A stretch of 64,000 bases of DNA from Achromobacter xylosoxidans (GCF_001457475.1 NZ_LN831029.1:3224001-3288000), one strand, 5' to 3'; positions 1 to 9,321 are shown, counted from the first letter of the stretch. Translations and numbers: made by a program. The notes: generated from the letters alone by a model not told the origin.

Positions 1-8
1 GGCGGCCT

Positions 9-41
9 GGTTATTTAGTCATGACGCACAACTAAACAACC
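9..41. promoter_or_regulatory. Operator-like inverted repeat upstream of the first operon
   Basis: Two 11-bp arms at 9-19 and 31-41 are inverted copies of each other with 10 of 11 positions matching, separated by 11 nt. The AT-rich dyad stands out in a GC-rich background and lies about 100 bp upstream of the amidohydrolase gene, so it could bind a regulator of that operon or of a gene left of the window. No regulator gene is visible nearby. Confidence 0.4.
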
Positions 42-139
42 AATCCTTCGTTGGGCGCCGCGCGGCGCTCCCGTAATGTTTGCCAGGCAAGCAGGGAATT
101 CCCCTGCGTCTCGCGACATGAACTACGGAGAGCGCCAGC

Positions 140-1660
140 ATGAACCAGCCTTTGCACCCGAGCCAAGCGTCACGATCCGCCGCCGTCAAGGCGACGCTGG
201 ACTACCCGGTGATCGACACCGACGTGCACGTCAACGACTACGCGCCGGTCCTGGAGGACTACGTCCAGCACTACGGCGGCGGCAAGCTGGTGGATGCCTT
301 GCGCAAGGCCCTCGGTTCGCGCTTTGCCACCAGGAGCGGCGGCAAGGACTGGTACCAGCAGAGCCCGGCCGAGCGCCAGGACAACCGCACCCTGCGCTCG
401 CCCTGGTGGGCGCGGGTCACGCGCAACACGCTGGACCTGGCCACCTACACCCTGCCGGAGCTGCTCAACGAACGCCTGGCCGAGCAAGGCGCGGACTATT
501 CCGTGCTGTTTCCCAACGACGTGCTGGCGCCGCTGGGTGCCGGCGATGCGTTCCGCCAGCCGCTGCACCGCGCCATCAACCACTTCCATGCCGACCAGTA
601 CCGCAAGTACAGCGACCGCCTGACGCCGGTGGCCGGCATTCCGCTGAACACGCCGCAGGAAGGCATCGAGGAACTGGAATTCGCGGTCAAGACGCTGGGG
701 CTGAAGGTCATCAACATCGCCGGCGGCGTCAAGCGGCCGATCAAGGCGATCGCGCGCAAGTATCCCGCCGCCGACCATCCCGAGATCGCCCGGCACGCCA
801 GTTACATCGACTTCTACGGCATCGACAGCGAGTACGACTACGACCCGTTCTGGGCCAAGGTGGTCGAGCTGGGCGTGCCGGTCACCACGCACTACGGCAG
901 CCAGGGCTGGACCGGGCGCCATTCCATCAGCAACTACATGTTCAACCACATCGGGCACTTCGCCGATGGCTCGCAGGCCTTCGCCAAGGCGCTGTTCTTC
1001 GGCGGCGTCACGCGACGCTTCCCGAACCTGCGCGTGGCGCTGCTGGAAGGCGGCGCCGACTGGGGCTCGCACGTCTACACGCACCTGGTGGACCGCTGGG
1101 AAAAGCGCAACCGCGCCGCGGTGCAGAACTACAACCCGGCCAACGCCGACGTGGCGCTGCTGCACGAATTGTTCCAGCGCTACGGCGCCGACTTCATCCG
1201 CGGCCGCGATATCGACCCGCGGCAGCTGCTGCGCGACAGCCTGGGCATCTCGGCCCTGCCGCACAGCCGCGACCCGCACCCGGACGAGCTGGACGACTTC
1301 GCCGCCGCCGGTATCGAGTCGGTCGAGGACATCCGCAAGCGCTGGGTCGACAGCTTCTACTTCGGCTCGGAGTCCGACGACCGCACCGTGGCGGCGGCCT
1401 TCAACGACAAGGTCAACCCGCTCGGCGTGAAGATCAACGCCATCTGGTCTTCGGACATCGGCCACTGGGACGTGCCCGACCTGACCGCGCCGCTGGCCGA
1501 AAGCTGGGACCTGGTCGAACAGGGCGTGATCAGCGCGCAGGACTTCAAGGCGCTGGTGTTCGGCAACCCCTACCGCTTCTATACCGAGGCCAATCCGGCT
1601 TTCTTCCAGGGCACCGCCATCGAGCGCAAGCTGGCCGCGCCGGCGCGCGCGGCCGCCTGA
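140..1660 (+). CDS. Metal-dependent amidohydrolase (Amidohydro_2 family)
   Basis: This 506-aa protein looks like a TIM-barrel amidohydrolase of the ACMSD/Amidohydro_2 group, which hydrolyse or decarboxylate small carboxylic substrates. An N-terminal VIDTDVHVND segment near residue 25 resembles the metal-binding first strand of the barrel, TTHYGS and YMFNHIGHF segments lie mid-protein, and a late SSDIGHWD segment fits the conserved C-terminal aspartate region. No signal peptide is seen, so it should be cytoplasmic. A GGAG ribosome binding site precedes the ATG. It is first in a run with an ABC importer and an LLM monooxygenase, which suggests that it acts on the imported compound or a breakdown product. 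The substrate cannot be read from the sequence. Confidence 0.85.
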   Translation: MNQPLHPSQASRSAAVKATLDYPVIDTDVHVNDYAPVLEDYVQHYGGGKLVDALRKALGSRFATRSGGKDWYQQSPAERQDNRTLRSPWWARVTRNTLDLATYTLPELLNERLAEQGADYSVLFPNDVLAPLGAGDAFRQPLHRAINHFHADQYRKYSDRLTPVAGIPLNTPQEGIEELEFAVKTLGLKVINIAGGVKRPIKAIARKYPAADHPEIARHASYIDFYGIDSEYDYDPFWAKVVELGVPVTTHYGSQGWTGRHSISNYMFNHIGHFADGSQAFAKALFFGGVTRRFPNLRVALLEGGADWGSHVYTHLVDRWEKRNRAAVQNYNPANADVALLHELFQRYGADFIRGRDIDPRQLLRDSLGISALPHSRDPHPDELDDFAAAGIESVEDIRKRWVDSFYFGSESDDRTVAAAFNDKVNPLGVKINAIWSSDIGHWDVPDLTAPLAESWDLVEQGVISAQDFKALVFGNPYRFYTEANPAFFQGTAIERKLAAPARAAA

Positions 1661-1741
1661 CCCCGCCCGCCGTTGTCTGCCTGACCGCCGGACGGCGTGA
1701 TGCCGGCCGGCTGCCCGATCCTTTCCTGAACGAGTCATTCC

Positions 1742-2836
1742 ATGAAGTCATTGATGATCCTGAGTAAACGCATTGCCGCGCTGGGCCTGGTGGCCCTGGC
1801 GGCGTGGGGCGGCAGCGCCCGGGCCGCCGACGTGATCCGCGTCGGCGTGGCCACCGCCGGCGGCGGCGATCCGATCACCTGGGGCGGTTCGCCCGGCGGC
1901 GTGGTGCGCGTCAACCAATGGCTGGAACAGGCCTTCGCCGCCGACGGCGTCAAGGTCGAATGGCTGTTCTTCAAGGGCGCCGGCCCGGCCGTCAACGAAG
2001 CGCTGTCCAACAAGCAGATCGACTTCGCCTACCAGGGCGACCTGCCGCAGGTGGTGGGCCGCGCGAACGGCCTGAAGACCAAGCTGCTGCTGGTCAGCGG
2101 CGCGCGCAACAACCTGTACCTGGTGGCGCCGCCGAATTCCCCGCTCAAGTCCATCGAGGACCTGAAGGACCGCAAGGTGTCGATCTTCCGCGGCACCAAC
2201 GGCCACCTGGTGGCAATCAACGTGCTGGCCGCGCATGGCCTGGCCGAGCGCGACATCAAGGGCGTCAACCTGGATGCCGGCAGCGCCCAGGCGGCGCTGG
2301 TGTCCAACGGCGTGGACGCGGCCTTTGGCGGCTACGAATGGTTCAAGGTGCGCGACCAGGGCCTGGCCAAGGTCATCTACAGCACCCAGGGCCAGGACCC
2401 GGCCTACACCCGCCAGGCCTCGCTGCTGGTGCGCGAGGACTTCGAGCGCGAGAATCCCGCCCAGGTGCAGAAGGTGGTGGACGTGTTCGTGCGCGCCGCG
2501 CAGTGGTCGTCCGACGAGAAGAACCGCGACGCCCTCTTCAAGATCTGGGAAAAGAGCGGCGTGCCCTACGCCTCGTGGCAGGCCGAGTTCGACAAGCAGG
2601 ACCTGGCCTCGCGCAACTCGCCGCTGATCGACGACTTCATCATCGCCCGCTACAAGGCGGTGGTGGCCGACGCCGCCAAGCTCAAGCTGATCCGCCGCGA
2701 GGTTTCGCTGGACGGCTGGTTCGATCCGCGCTACCTGCAGAATGCGCTCAAGGCCCAGGGGCTGGAGCGCTACTGGACCGCGTTCGACGCCGCCGGCAAG
2801 GCGGTGTCCGGCCCGGCGCAGGCCGCGGCGCGCTGA
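1742..2836 (+). CDS. ABC transporter periplasmic substrate-binding protein, sulfonate/taurine (SsuA/TauA) type
   Basis: This 364-aa exported protein has a Sec signal peptide (positive start, hydrophobic core, cleavage near GSARA-AD around residue 28). The mature part starts with an IRVGVATAGGG strand and has the NMT1/SsuA-like layout, including KQIDFAYQGDLP and SIFRGTNGHLVAINVLA segments. Family members deliver aliphatic sulfonates, taurine, nitrate or thiamine precursors to a two-permease importer. Here the permeases and ATPase follow directly. It starts 81 nt after the amidohydrolase stop. The ligand is not determined; the flavin monooxygenase in the operon favours an organosulfur compound or related xenobiotic. 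Confidence 0.88.
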   Translation: MKSLMILSKRIAALGLVALAAWGGSARAADVIRVGVATAGGGDPITWGGSPGGVVRVNQWLEQAFAADGVKVEWLFFKGAGPAVNEALSNKQIDFAYQGDLPQVVGRANGLKTKLLLVSGARNNLYLVAPPNSPLKSIEDLKDRKVSIFRGTNGHLVAINVLAAHGLAERDIKGVNLDAGSAQAALVSNGVDAAFGGYEWFKVRDQGLAKVIYSTQGQDPAYTRQASLLVREDFERENPAQVQKVVDVFVRAAQWSSDEKNRDALFKIWEKSGVPYASWQAEFDKQDLASRNSPLIDDFIIARYKAVVADAAKLKLIRREVSLDGWFDPRYLQNALKAQGLERYWTAFDAAGKAVSGPAQAAAR

Positions 2837-2849
2837 CCGGAGCGCCGCC

Positions 2850-3680
2850 ATGTCCTCGCTTTCCCCTATTGCCCTGGCGCGCCCGGCCCCGGCGCCGGCC
2901 TGGGCGCGCCAGGCGGCCTGGACCGCCGCGCCCTGGCTGCTGCCGCTGGCGCTGCTGACGCTGTGGCAGACCGGCGCCAGCCAGGGCTGGATCTCGCCGC
3001 AGGTGCTGCCGCCGCCCGCCTTCGTCTGGGACACCCTGCGCGACCTGGCGACCAGCGGCGACCTGTGGCTGAACACCCGCGCCAGCCTGCAACGGGTGCT
3101 GGTCGGCTTTGCCCTGGGCAGCCTGCTGGGGCTGCTGCTGGGCACGGCGATGGGCTTGTCTCGCCGGCTCGAGGCCTACGTGCTGCCGACCTTCAACGCG
3201 CTGGTGCAGATCCCGGTGCTGGCCTGGCTGCCGTTCGTGCTGCTGATCGTCGGCATCGGCGAACCGCTCAAGTACATCCTGATCGCCAAGGCGGCGCTGG
3301 TGCCGGTCACGCTCAATACCTTGCAGGGCTTTCGCCAGGCCAGCCCGGCGCTGCGCGAAGTGGCGCGGGTTTATGGCTATAGCCGGCGCCAGGAGGTGCT
3401 GGAGGTGGTCGTGCCGCTGGCGCTGCCGACGCTCTTCACCGGGCTGCGGCTGGGCTTCACCAAGGCCTGGCTGTCGCTGGTGGTGGTGGAGCTGGTGGCG
3501 TCCAGCGAAGGCCTGGGCTACCTGATCGTCTATGGCCGGCAGTTGTTCCAGCTGGACCTGGTGATGGCCGCGGTGATCGTGGTGGGCGCCATCGGCTATG
3601 CCATCGACCGGCTGCTGGACTGGGCCGAGACGCGCCTGATCCAGGGCCGCCCCACCCTCACCGCGCAGGCACGCCCATGA
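2850..3680 (+). CDS. ABC transporter permease, SsuC/TauC type
   Basis: The 276-aa inner-membrane protein has about six hydrophobic helices and the binding-protein-dependent permease signature around ALREVARVYGYSRRQEVLEV, which forms the coupling helix facing the ATPase. The chosen ATG is preceded by GGAG and lies 13 nt after the binding-protein stop; an in-frame upstream start would run back into that gene. The stop codon overlaps the next start (ATGA), indicating translational coupling. With the second permease it should form a heterodimeric channel for the ligand of the preceding binding protein. Confidence 0.88.
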   Translation: MSSLSPIALARPAPAPAWARQAAWTAAPWLLPLALLTLWQTGASQGWISPQVLPPPAFVWDTLRDLATSGDLWLNTRASLQRVLVGFALGSLLGLLLGTAMGLSRRLEAYVLPTFNALVQIPVLAWLPFVLLIVGIGEPLKYILIAKAALVPVTLNTLQGFRQASPALREVARVYGYSRRQEVLEVVVPLALPTLFTGLRLGFTKAWLSLVVVELVASSEGLGYLIVYGRQLFQLDLVMAAVIVVGAIGYAIDRLLDWAETRLIQGRPTLTAQARP

Positions 3681-4501
3681 ACGCCGCCACTTCCGCCTCC
3701 CGCGATGCCGCCGAGCTGGCGCTGTCGCAACCGCTGGCCGTGCGCGCCGGCGGCCGCTGGCGCGGCCTGGTGCTGCCGCTGGCCGCCATCGCGTTGTGGT
3801 GGTTGCTGGCGCGCATCGACCTGGTGAATTCGGCCCTGCTGGTGTCGCCCGAAAAAGTGCTGGCCACCGCCGCCGACCAGATCCTGGGCGGCAAGCTGTG
3901 GCGCGCGCTCGGCGCCAGCCTGGGCCGCGAGCTGACCGGCTTTGCCATCGGCACGGTCGCGGGCCTGCTGCTGGGCGTGCTGCTGGGCCTGTCGCCCGCC
4001 TTCAACCGGCTGGTCGGCCCCAGCTTCAACACCTTCAAGCAGATCTCGCTGTTCGCCTGGATCCCGCTGATCTCGGTGTGGTTCGGGCTGGGCGACACCG
4101 CCAAGGTGGTGTTCCTGTCGCTGGCGGCGCTGGTGCCGGTGGTGGTCAATACCTGCGACGGCGTGCGCAACACCCCACCCAAGCTGCTGGAGGTGGCGCG
4201 GGTGTACGGCTACAGCCGCTGGCAGACCTTCGCCCAGGTGGTGCTGCCGGCCGCCGCGCCCGCCATCTTCACCGGCGTCTACCTGGCGCTGATCTACTCC
4301 TGGCTGGCCACCATCGGCGCCGAATACCTGCTGGTGGCGGGCGTCGGCATCGGCAACCTGCTGATCGAGGGCAGCGAACATTTCCAGATGGACCTGGTGA
4401 TCTTCGGCATGTTCGTGGTCGGGGTGATCGGCTGGCTCATGAACGCCCTGGCCCGCGTGGCCGAACGCCGGCTCGCGCGCTTGCGCGGGCAGGACCAATA
4501 A
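3677..4501 (+). CDS. ABC transporter permease, SsuC/TauC type (second subunit)
   Basis: This 274-aa polytopic protein is a paralogue of the gene before it: both carry an almost identical LLEVARVYGYSR coupling segment, here with WQTFAQVVLPAAAPAI after it. About six membrane helices are apparent. Two adjacent and different permease genes point to a heterodimeric channel, whereas the ssu system of E. coli has a single permease. It starts inside the stop codon of the upstream permease and is followed after 18 nt by the ATPase gene. Confidence 0.87.
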   Translation: MNAATSASRDAAELALSQPLAVRAGGRWRGLVLPLAAIALWWLLARIDLVNSALLVSPEKVLATAADQILGGKLWRALGASLGRELTGFAIGTVAGLLLGVLLGLSPAFNRLVGPSFNTFKQISLFAWIPLISVWFGLGDTAKVVFLSLAALVPVVVNTCDGVRNTPPKLLEVARVYGYSRWQTFAQVVLPAAAPAIFTGVYLALIYSWLATIGAEYLLVAGVGIGNLLIEGSEHFQMDLVIFGMFVVGVIGWLMNALARVAERRLARLRGQDQ

Positions 4502-4519
4502 CCGCAGGAAGACTCAGGC

Positions 4520-5386
4520 ATGACTCAACATACTTCGCTGGACCTGTCGCTACAGGCGGTCGGCAAGCGCTATCCCAGCGCCCAGGCCGAAGGCGGCGTG
4601 CTGCAGGTGCTCACGGGCGTGGACCTGGAGATCCCCGCCGGCCAGTTCGTTTCCATCGTCGGCGCCAGCGGCTGCGGCAAGTCCACCCTGCTGCGCCTGA
4701 TCCTGGGGCTGGACGACACCTATGAGGGCGCCATCACCCTGGGCGGCGAACCGGTGCGCGGCACCGGCCCGGAACGCGGCATCGTGTTCCAGGACCACCG
4801 CCTGTTCCCGTGGCTGACGGTGGCGCAGAACATCGCCGTGGGGCTGCGCAACGCCGCCATCTCCACCAGCGAAAAGCGCGACCGCGTGGCCGAGCACGTT
4901 GCCCTGGTGGGACTGGAGGGCTTCGAGCAGTCGTACCCGCACCAGATTTCCGGCGGCATGGCGCAGCGCGTGGCGATCGCCCGCGGCCTGGTCAACCGGC
5001 CGCGCGTGCTGCTGCTGGACGAACCCTTTGGCGCGCTCGACGCGCTGACCCGCGCCCGGCTGCAGACCGAGTTGCAGCGCATCTGGCAGAAAGAGCGCAT
5101 CACCATGATCCTGGTGACGCACGACGTCGAGGAAGCGGTCTACCTGGGAGACCGGGTGGTCATCATGCAGCCGCGCCCGGGGCGCATCCGCCGCGTCGTC
5201 GACGTGCCGCTGCCGCATGCCCGCAACCGCAGCGACCCGCGCTTCATCCGCCTGCGCGACGACGTGCTGTCCGACTTCCTGGAGCCGGACGGCGCACCGG
5301 CCGACGACAGCCCGCCGCTGGGCGCCGACGCGGCCGCCGGCGTGCCCGCGCTGCCGTCGCTGGCCTCGCTGCGCATGGCCTGGTGA
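4520..5386 (+). CDS. ABC transporter ATPase, SsuB/TauB type
   Basis: This 288-aa nucleotide-binding subunit has Walker A GASGCGKST near residue 53, a Q-loop at FQDHRLFPW, the signature ISGGMAQR, Walker B VLLLDEPFGALD and the switch histidine in VTHDVEEA. QDHRLFPW and DEPFGALDALTR are typical of the nitrate/sulfonate/taurine branch. It should energise the two preceding permeases. The C-terminal roughly 50 residues beyond the core are alanine- and proline-rich and look like an extension. GAAGA upstream may serve as the ribosome binding site. Confidence 0.92.
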   Translation: MTQHTSLDLSLQAVGKRYPSAQAEGGVLQVLTGVDLEIPAGQFVSIVGASGCGKSTLLRLILGLDDTYEGAITLGGEPVRGTGPERGIVFQDHRLFPWLTVAQNIAVGLRNAAISTSEKRDRVAEHVALVGLEGFEQSYPHQISGGMAQRVAIARGLVNRPRVLLLDEPFGALDALTRARLQTELQRIWQKERITMILVTHDVEEAVYLGDRVVIMQPRPGRIRRVVDVPLPHARNRSDPRFIRLRDDVLSDFLEPDGAPADDSPPLGADAAAGVPALPSLASLRMAW

Positions 5387-5444
5387 GATCCCCGTTCCGC
5401 TTCCCGGCTACGTTACCGTCCACCCCATTGCTGGAGTCATCCCC

Positions 5445-6821
5445 ATGACCCGTTCCCCGCGCCAGATCAAGCTTGGCGCCTTCCTGATGCAGACCGGCCA
5501 TCACATCGCCGCCTGGCGCCATCCCGACGCCCAGGCCGACGCGCCGGTCAATTTCCGCCACTACGCCGAGCTGGCGCGTCGCGCCGAGGCCGCCAAGTTC
5601 GACGCCATCTTCCTGGCCGACTCGGTCGGCGTGCGCAACACCGACCTGGCGTCGCTGTCGCGCACCGCACGCAGCGACCACTTCGAGCCGCTGACGCTGC
5701 TGTCGGCGCTGGCCGCCGTGACCGAGAAAATCGGCCTGATCGCCACGGTTTCGACCACCTACAACGAGCCGTACCACGTGGCGCGCAAGTTCGCCTCGCT
5801 CGACCACATCAGCGGCGGCCGCTCGGGCTGGAACCTGGTCACTTCCAGCGGCCAGGGCGAGGCGCAGAACTTCAACCTGGACGAGCACGTCGAGCACGCC
5901 CGCCGCTATGCCCGCGCCGCCGAGTTCCACGACGTGGTGCTGGGCCTGTGGGACAGCTGGGAGGACGACGCCTTCCTGCGCGACAAGCACAGCGGCCAGT
6001 ATTTCGACCCGGCCAAGCTGCATCCGCTGCGCCATCGCGGCGAGCATTTCTCGGTGCGCGGGCCGTTGAACGTGTCGCGTTCGCCGCAGGGCCGCCCGGT
6101 GGTGGTGCAGGCTGGCGCCTCGCCCGCCGGGCGCGACCTGGCGGCGCGCACCGCCGAGGTCATCTTCGTGGCGCACCAGACCTTCGACGAGGCCCGCGCC
6201 TTCTACCGCGACATCAAGGGCCGCGCCGTCGAATACGGCCGCGATCCCGACGACATCAAGATCATGCCCGGCATCTTCCCCGTGATCGGCCGCAGCCAGG
6301 CCGAAGCCGAGGACAAGTTCGCGCGCCTGCAGGACCTGATCCATCCGGTCGTCGGGGTGCAGTTGCTGTCCAACATGATCGGCGGCTTCGACCTGTCGGG
6401 CTACCCGGTAGACGGCCCCCTGCCCGACATTCCGGAGACCAACGGCGGCAAGAGCCGCCAGCAATTGCTGATCGACCTGGCGCGGCGCGACAACCTGACG
6501 ATCCGCCAGCTCTACCTGCGCATCGCCGGGGCGCGCGGCCACCAGCAGGTGGTCGGCACGCCGCAAAGCGTGGCCGATCAGTTGCAGCAATGGTTCGAGG
6601 AAGACGGCGCGGACGGCTTCAACATCATGTCGCCGTGGCTGCCCGGCGGGCTGGACGACTTCATCGAGCTGGCGCTGCCGGAACTGCGCCGCCGCGGTCT
6701 GTTCCGCACCGAATACAGCGGCGCCACGCTGCGCCAGCATCTGGGCCTGGCGCGGCCGTCGCATCGCGCCGTGGCGGCGGCGTCCGCATCCCGCCGCGAG
6801 CGCGAGGCGGCCACGCTGTGA
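5445..6821 (+). CDS. FMN-dependent monooxygenase, NtaA/SnaA/DszA (LLM) family
   Basis: The 458-aa protein resembles flavin-dependent two-component monooxygenases that cleave C-S, C-N or related bonds (DszA, NtaA, SnaA, SoxA-like). Diagnostic parts are the start IKLGAFLMQTGHH-AAWR, the barrel segments KFDAIFLADSVGVRNTD and GRSGWNLVTSSG, and PVVVQAGASPAGRDLAA. The ATG at this position is the first that leaves out a non-homologous N-terminal stretch. Such enzymes need a separate NADH:FMN reductase, which is not in the window. Its place behind a sulfonate-type importer suggests oxidative attack on the imported substrate. Confidence 0.9.
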   Translation: MTRSPRQIKLGAFLMQTGHHIAAWRHPDAQADAPVNFRHYAELARRAEAAKFDAIFLADSVGVRNTDLASLSRTARSDHFEPLTLLSALAAVTEKIGLIATVSTTYNEPYHVARKFASLDHISGGRSGWNLVTSSGQGEAQNFNLDEHVEHARRYARAAEFHDVVLGLWDSWEDDAFLRDKHSGQYFDPAKLHPLRHRGEHFSVRGPLNVSRSPQGRPVVVQAGASPAGRDLAARTAEVIFVAHQTFDEARAFYRDIKGRAVEYGRDPDDIKIMPGIFPVIGRSQAEAEDKFARLQDLIHPVVGVQLLSNMIGGFDLSGYPVDGPLPDIPETNGGKSRQQLLIDLARRDNLTIRQLYLRIAGARGHQQVVGTPQSVADQLQQWFEEDGADGFNIMSPWLPGGLDDFIELALPELRRRGLFRTEYSGATLRQHLGLARPSHRAVAAASASRREREAATL

Positions 6822-7006
6822 GACGACGGGCCGGCCATGCGGGACAGGGCCACGGCCGCGTCCATGGCCCGGCGTCGGGCAGCCGGCCCCGGGCCGATAT
6901 CATTCCCGCTCATAGCAGATAGCCGGCCCGGGCTATTGATGAATGGGCGCGGCGGCCTCATCATTGCGCGGGGCCCCACTCGGGCGCCGCCGATTCCGCC
7001 ACCGCC

Positions 7007-7720
7007 ATGCCTCACCGACCGCTAGCCATCCTGCAAATGGGCCGACCGCCCGAAGACCTGCGCGCCATCCATGGCGAACAGGCCGACTGGATCACGGCGG
7101 CCCTGGCGGGCGTCGGCACGCCGCTGGCGGTCATCCATCCGGCCGCCGGCGAGGCCCTGCCCGATCCGGTCACGCTGCGCGGCGCGGTGCTGACGGGCTC
7201 GTGGGCCATGGTCACCGACCGCGAGCCCTGGAGCGAGCGCACCGCGCAATGGCTGCGCGATGCCATGGCGGCGCAGTTGCCGCTGCTGGGCATCTGTTAC
7301 GGCCACCAGCTCATGGCTCACGCTTTCGGCGGCGAGGTCGATTACCACCCGCGCGGCCGCGAGATCGGGCTGCACGCCGTTGCGCGCCTGCCCGCCGCCG
7401 CGGCCGATCCCCTGCTGGCGGGATTGCCCGAGCGCTTTCCCGCCCATCTCACGCACGAGCAGAGCGTGCTGCGGCCGCCGGCCGGCGCCACCGTGCTCGC
7501 CGGCACCGCCCACGATCCGCACCAGATCCTGCGCTACGGCCCGCGCGCGCTGTCGGTGCAGTTCCATCCGGAATTCACCGCCGGGCTGATGGACGCGTGC
7601 CTGGCGCGGCGCCAGGACTTCCTGGCGGCCGAAGGCCATGACGTGACCGCGCTGCGCGCCGCCCTGGCGCCCACGCCGCACGCGCTGGGCATCCTGCGCG
7701 CTTTCGCGGCGGCCTGCTGA
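7007..7720 (+). CDS. Class I glutamine amidotransferase (GMP synthase-like domain protein)
   Basis: The 237-aa stand-alone GATase1 domain has the nucleophile elbow GICYGHQ (Cys near residue 98) and the histidine-glutamate pair in SVQFHPEF near residue 187, so the catalytic triad is complete. No synthase domain follows, so it belongs to the free-standing YLR126C/GuaA-like group, whose members include gamma-glutamyl hydrolases of polyamine breakdown and uncharacterised proteins. Substrate unknown. It lies 185 nt after the LLM monooxygenase and 68 nt before the LctP-type permease on the same strand. No strong ribosome binding site is visible. Confidence 0.85.
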   Translation: MPHRPLAILQMGRPPEDLRAIHGEQADWITAALAGVGTPLAVIHPAAGEALPDPVTLRGAVLTGSWAMVTDREPWSERTAQWLRDAMAAQLPLLGICYGHQLMAHAFGGEVDYHPRGREIGLHAVARLPAAAADPLLAGLPERFPAHLTHEQSVLRPPAGATVLAGTAHDPHQILRYGPRALSVQFHPEFTAGLMDACLARRQDFLAAEGHDVTALRAALAPTPHALGILRAFAAAC

Positions 7721-7788
7721 GCCGTGGCGCGCAACGCAACCGGCTCGCGCCGCGCCCGCCGCGCATCCGACCAGGCGGGCCGCGCGCC

Positions 7789-9264
7789 ATGATGTACCTG
7801 CTGTGGTCCCTGCCTGCGCTGATGGTCATTGGCGCCATCGCCAGCGGCCGCCTCAACACCACCCTGGCCGCCGTGCTGGGGCTGCTGGCGGCCATTGCGG
7901 TGGCGCTGTTCGCGGCCCCCGGCGCCTTCGGCGCGGGCGCGCTGGGCCAGGCCCTGTCGCGCGGCCTCTGGATCGGCGGGGTCATCACCCCCTACATCCT
8001 GGGCGGCCTGCTGTTCTGGCAGATGGCGGCGCGGGACGCCACGCCCGCTGGCGCCGCATCCGGCACCGACGCGGCCGGCGCGCCGGCCGATCCCCTGGCC
8101 CGCCGCCGCCTGCTGTTCTTTGCCTGTTTTCTGGTGGGGCCGTTCGCCGAATCGGCCACCGGCTTCGGCGTCGGCATGCTGGGCACCGTGCTGCTGATCC
8201 GTCCGCTCGGTTTCAAGCCGCGCGAACTGATGGTCTTCGCGCTGCTGAGCCAGACCCTGATTCCCTGGGGCGCGATGGGCAGCGGCACACTGCTGGCCTC
8301 CGCCTATGCGCGCGTGCCGCCGGCCCAGCTGGCCCTGTACGGCATGGTGCCCGTGGCCCTGCTGATGAGCGTGTGGCTGGCGCTGTTCTGGACCACGGCG
8401 CGGCGCGCCGGCCTGCCGGCGACGATGGCCGAACGCGGGCGCGAGACGGCCTGGATGCTGGCCAGCCTGGCCCTGCTGACGGCCGCCACCGCGCTGCTGG
8501 GCCCTGAGACCGCCTTGCTGGCCGCCTATGGCCCCCTGATCGTGCTGCGCTTCGCGCTGGACCGGCGGCCCGGCCGCGCGCAATTGCGGGCCGCCGCCCG
8601 CGGCGCGCTGCCGTATATCGTGCTGATAGCCTGCCTGGTCGCCACGCGCCTGGTGCCGGCGCTGAACCAGGGCCTGGCCTCGCTGGCGCGTTTCAGTCCC
8701 TACGCCGACCTGCCCGCCTGGGCGCCGTTCCTGCATGCCGGCAGTTGGCTGATCGGCGGCGCGCTGCTGATGGCGGCCATGCGCCGCCGGCCGGGCCTGC
8801 TCGCCGCCAACGCGCGCCATGCCTGGCGCACCGGCAGGCATGCGGTGCTTTCGGTATTCCTGTTCGCGATGATGGCCGAAGTGCTGGCGGGCGCCGGCAT
8901 TTCGCAGGCCTACGCCGACGGCCTGTTCCGCGCCCTGGGCGACTGGACCCTGCTGATCACGCCGCTCATGGCCGGCGCGTTCGGCATCCTGGCCAACAGC
9001 GGCAACGCGCCCAACAGCCTCTTCATGCCATCGCAGCTGTCGCTGGCGCTGCACGCCGGCCTGAGCCTGCCCGCGGCGGCGGCGCTGCTGCACGTGTCCG
9101 GCACGTCGATGGGGTTCTTCTCGCCGGTGCGCATGTCCATCGCCGCCGGCCTGGCACGCGGCCATGGCCAGGAGCGGCCCGTGTACGTGCAGCTGCTGCC
9201 GTTCGCGCTGGCCGCCTTCGCCCTGCTGCTGGCGCTGGCGCTGTTGCTGGTGCTGGCGGGATGA
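7789..9264 (+). CDS. L-lactate permease (LctP) family transporter
   Basis: This 491-aa protein has roughly twelve hydrophobic segments and the family core GPFAESATGFGVGMLG followed by QTLIPWGAMGSGT, plus FGILANSGNAPNSLF late in the protein. The family takes up lactate or glycolate by proton symport; some members serve other organic acids. It is somewhat shorter than classical LctP (about 550 aa), so the substrate assignment is loose. No lactate dehydrogenase gene is adjacent. It converges with copD; only 57 nt separate the two stops. Confidence 0.8.
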   Translation: MMYLLWSLPALMVIGAIASGRLNTTLAAVLGLLAAIAVALFAAPGAFGAGALGQALSRGLWIGGVITPYILGGLLFWQMAARDATPAGAASGTDAAGAPADPLARRRLLFFACFLVGPFAESATGFGVGMLGTVLLIRPLGFKPRELMVFALLSQTLIPWGAMGSGTLLASAYARVPPAQLALYGMVPVALLMSVWLALFWTTARRAGLPATMAERGRETAWMLASLALLTAATALLGPETALLAAYGPLIVLRFALDRRPGRAQLRAAARGALPYIVLIACLVATRLVPALNQGLASLARFSPYADLPAWAPFLHAGSWLIGGALLMAAMRRRPGLLAANARHAWRTGRHAVLSVFLFAMMAEVLAGAGISQAYADGLFRALGDWTLLITPLMAGAFGILANSGNAPNSLFMPSQLSLALHAGLSLPAAAALLHVSGTSMGFFSPVRMSIAAGLARGHGQERPVYVQLLPFALAAFALLLALALLLVLAG

Positions 9265-9283
9265 CGGCGGCCAGCGCGAACGG

Positions 9284-9305
9284 CCTTCAAGACGCCTTCA
9301 AGACG
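9284..9305. repeat. Two tandem copies of an 11-bp unit
   Basis: The unit CCTTCAAGACG occurs twice head to tail in the short gap between the convergent LctP and copD genes, followed by a degenerate third copy. It is probably a slippage product; no function is evident. Confidence 0.45.
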
Positions 9306-9321
9306 CCTTTCACGACACCCT

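Noticed and set aside
76..1767. 563-aa plus-strand frame overlapping the amidohydrolase gene
   Set aside because: Arg/Gly-rich shadow frame; the 140-1660 frame carries the family motifs.
6841..6946. Several short GC palindromes after the LLM monooxygenase gene
   Set aside because: Stems of about 6 bp without a T-run are expected by chance at this GC content.
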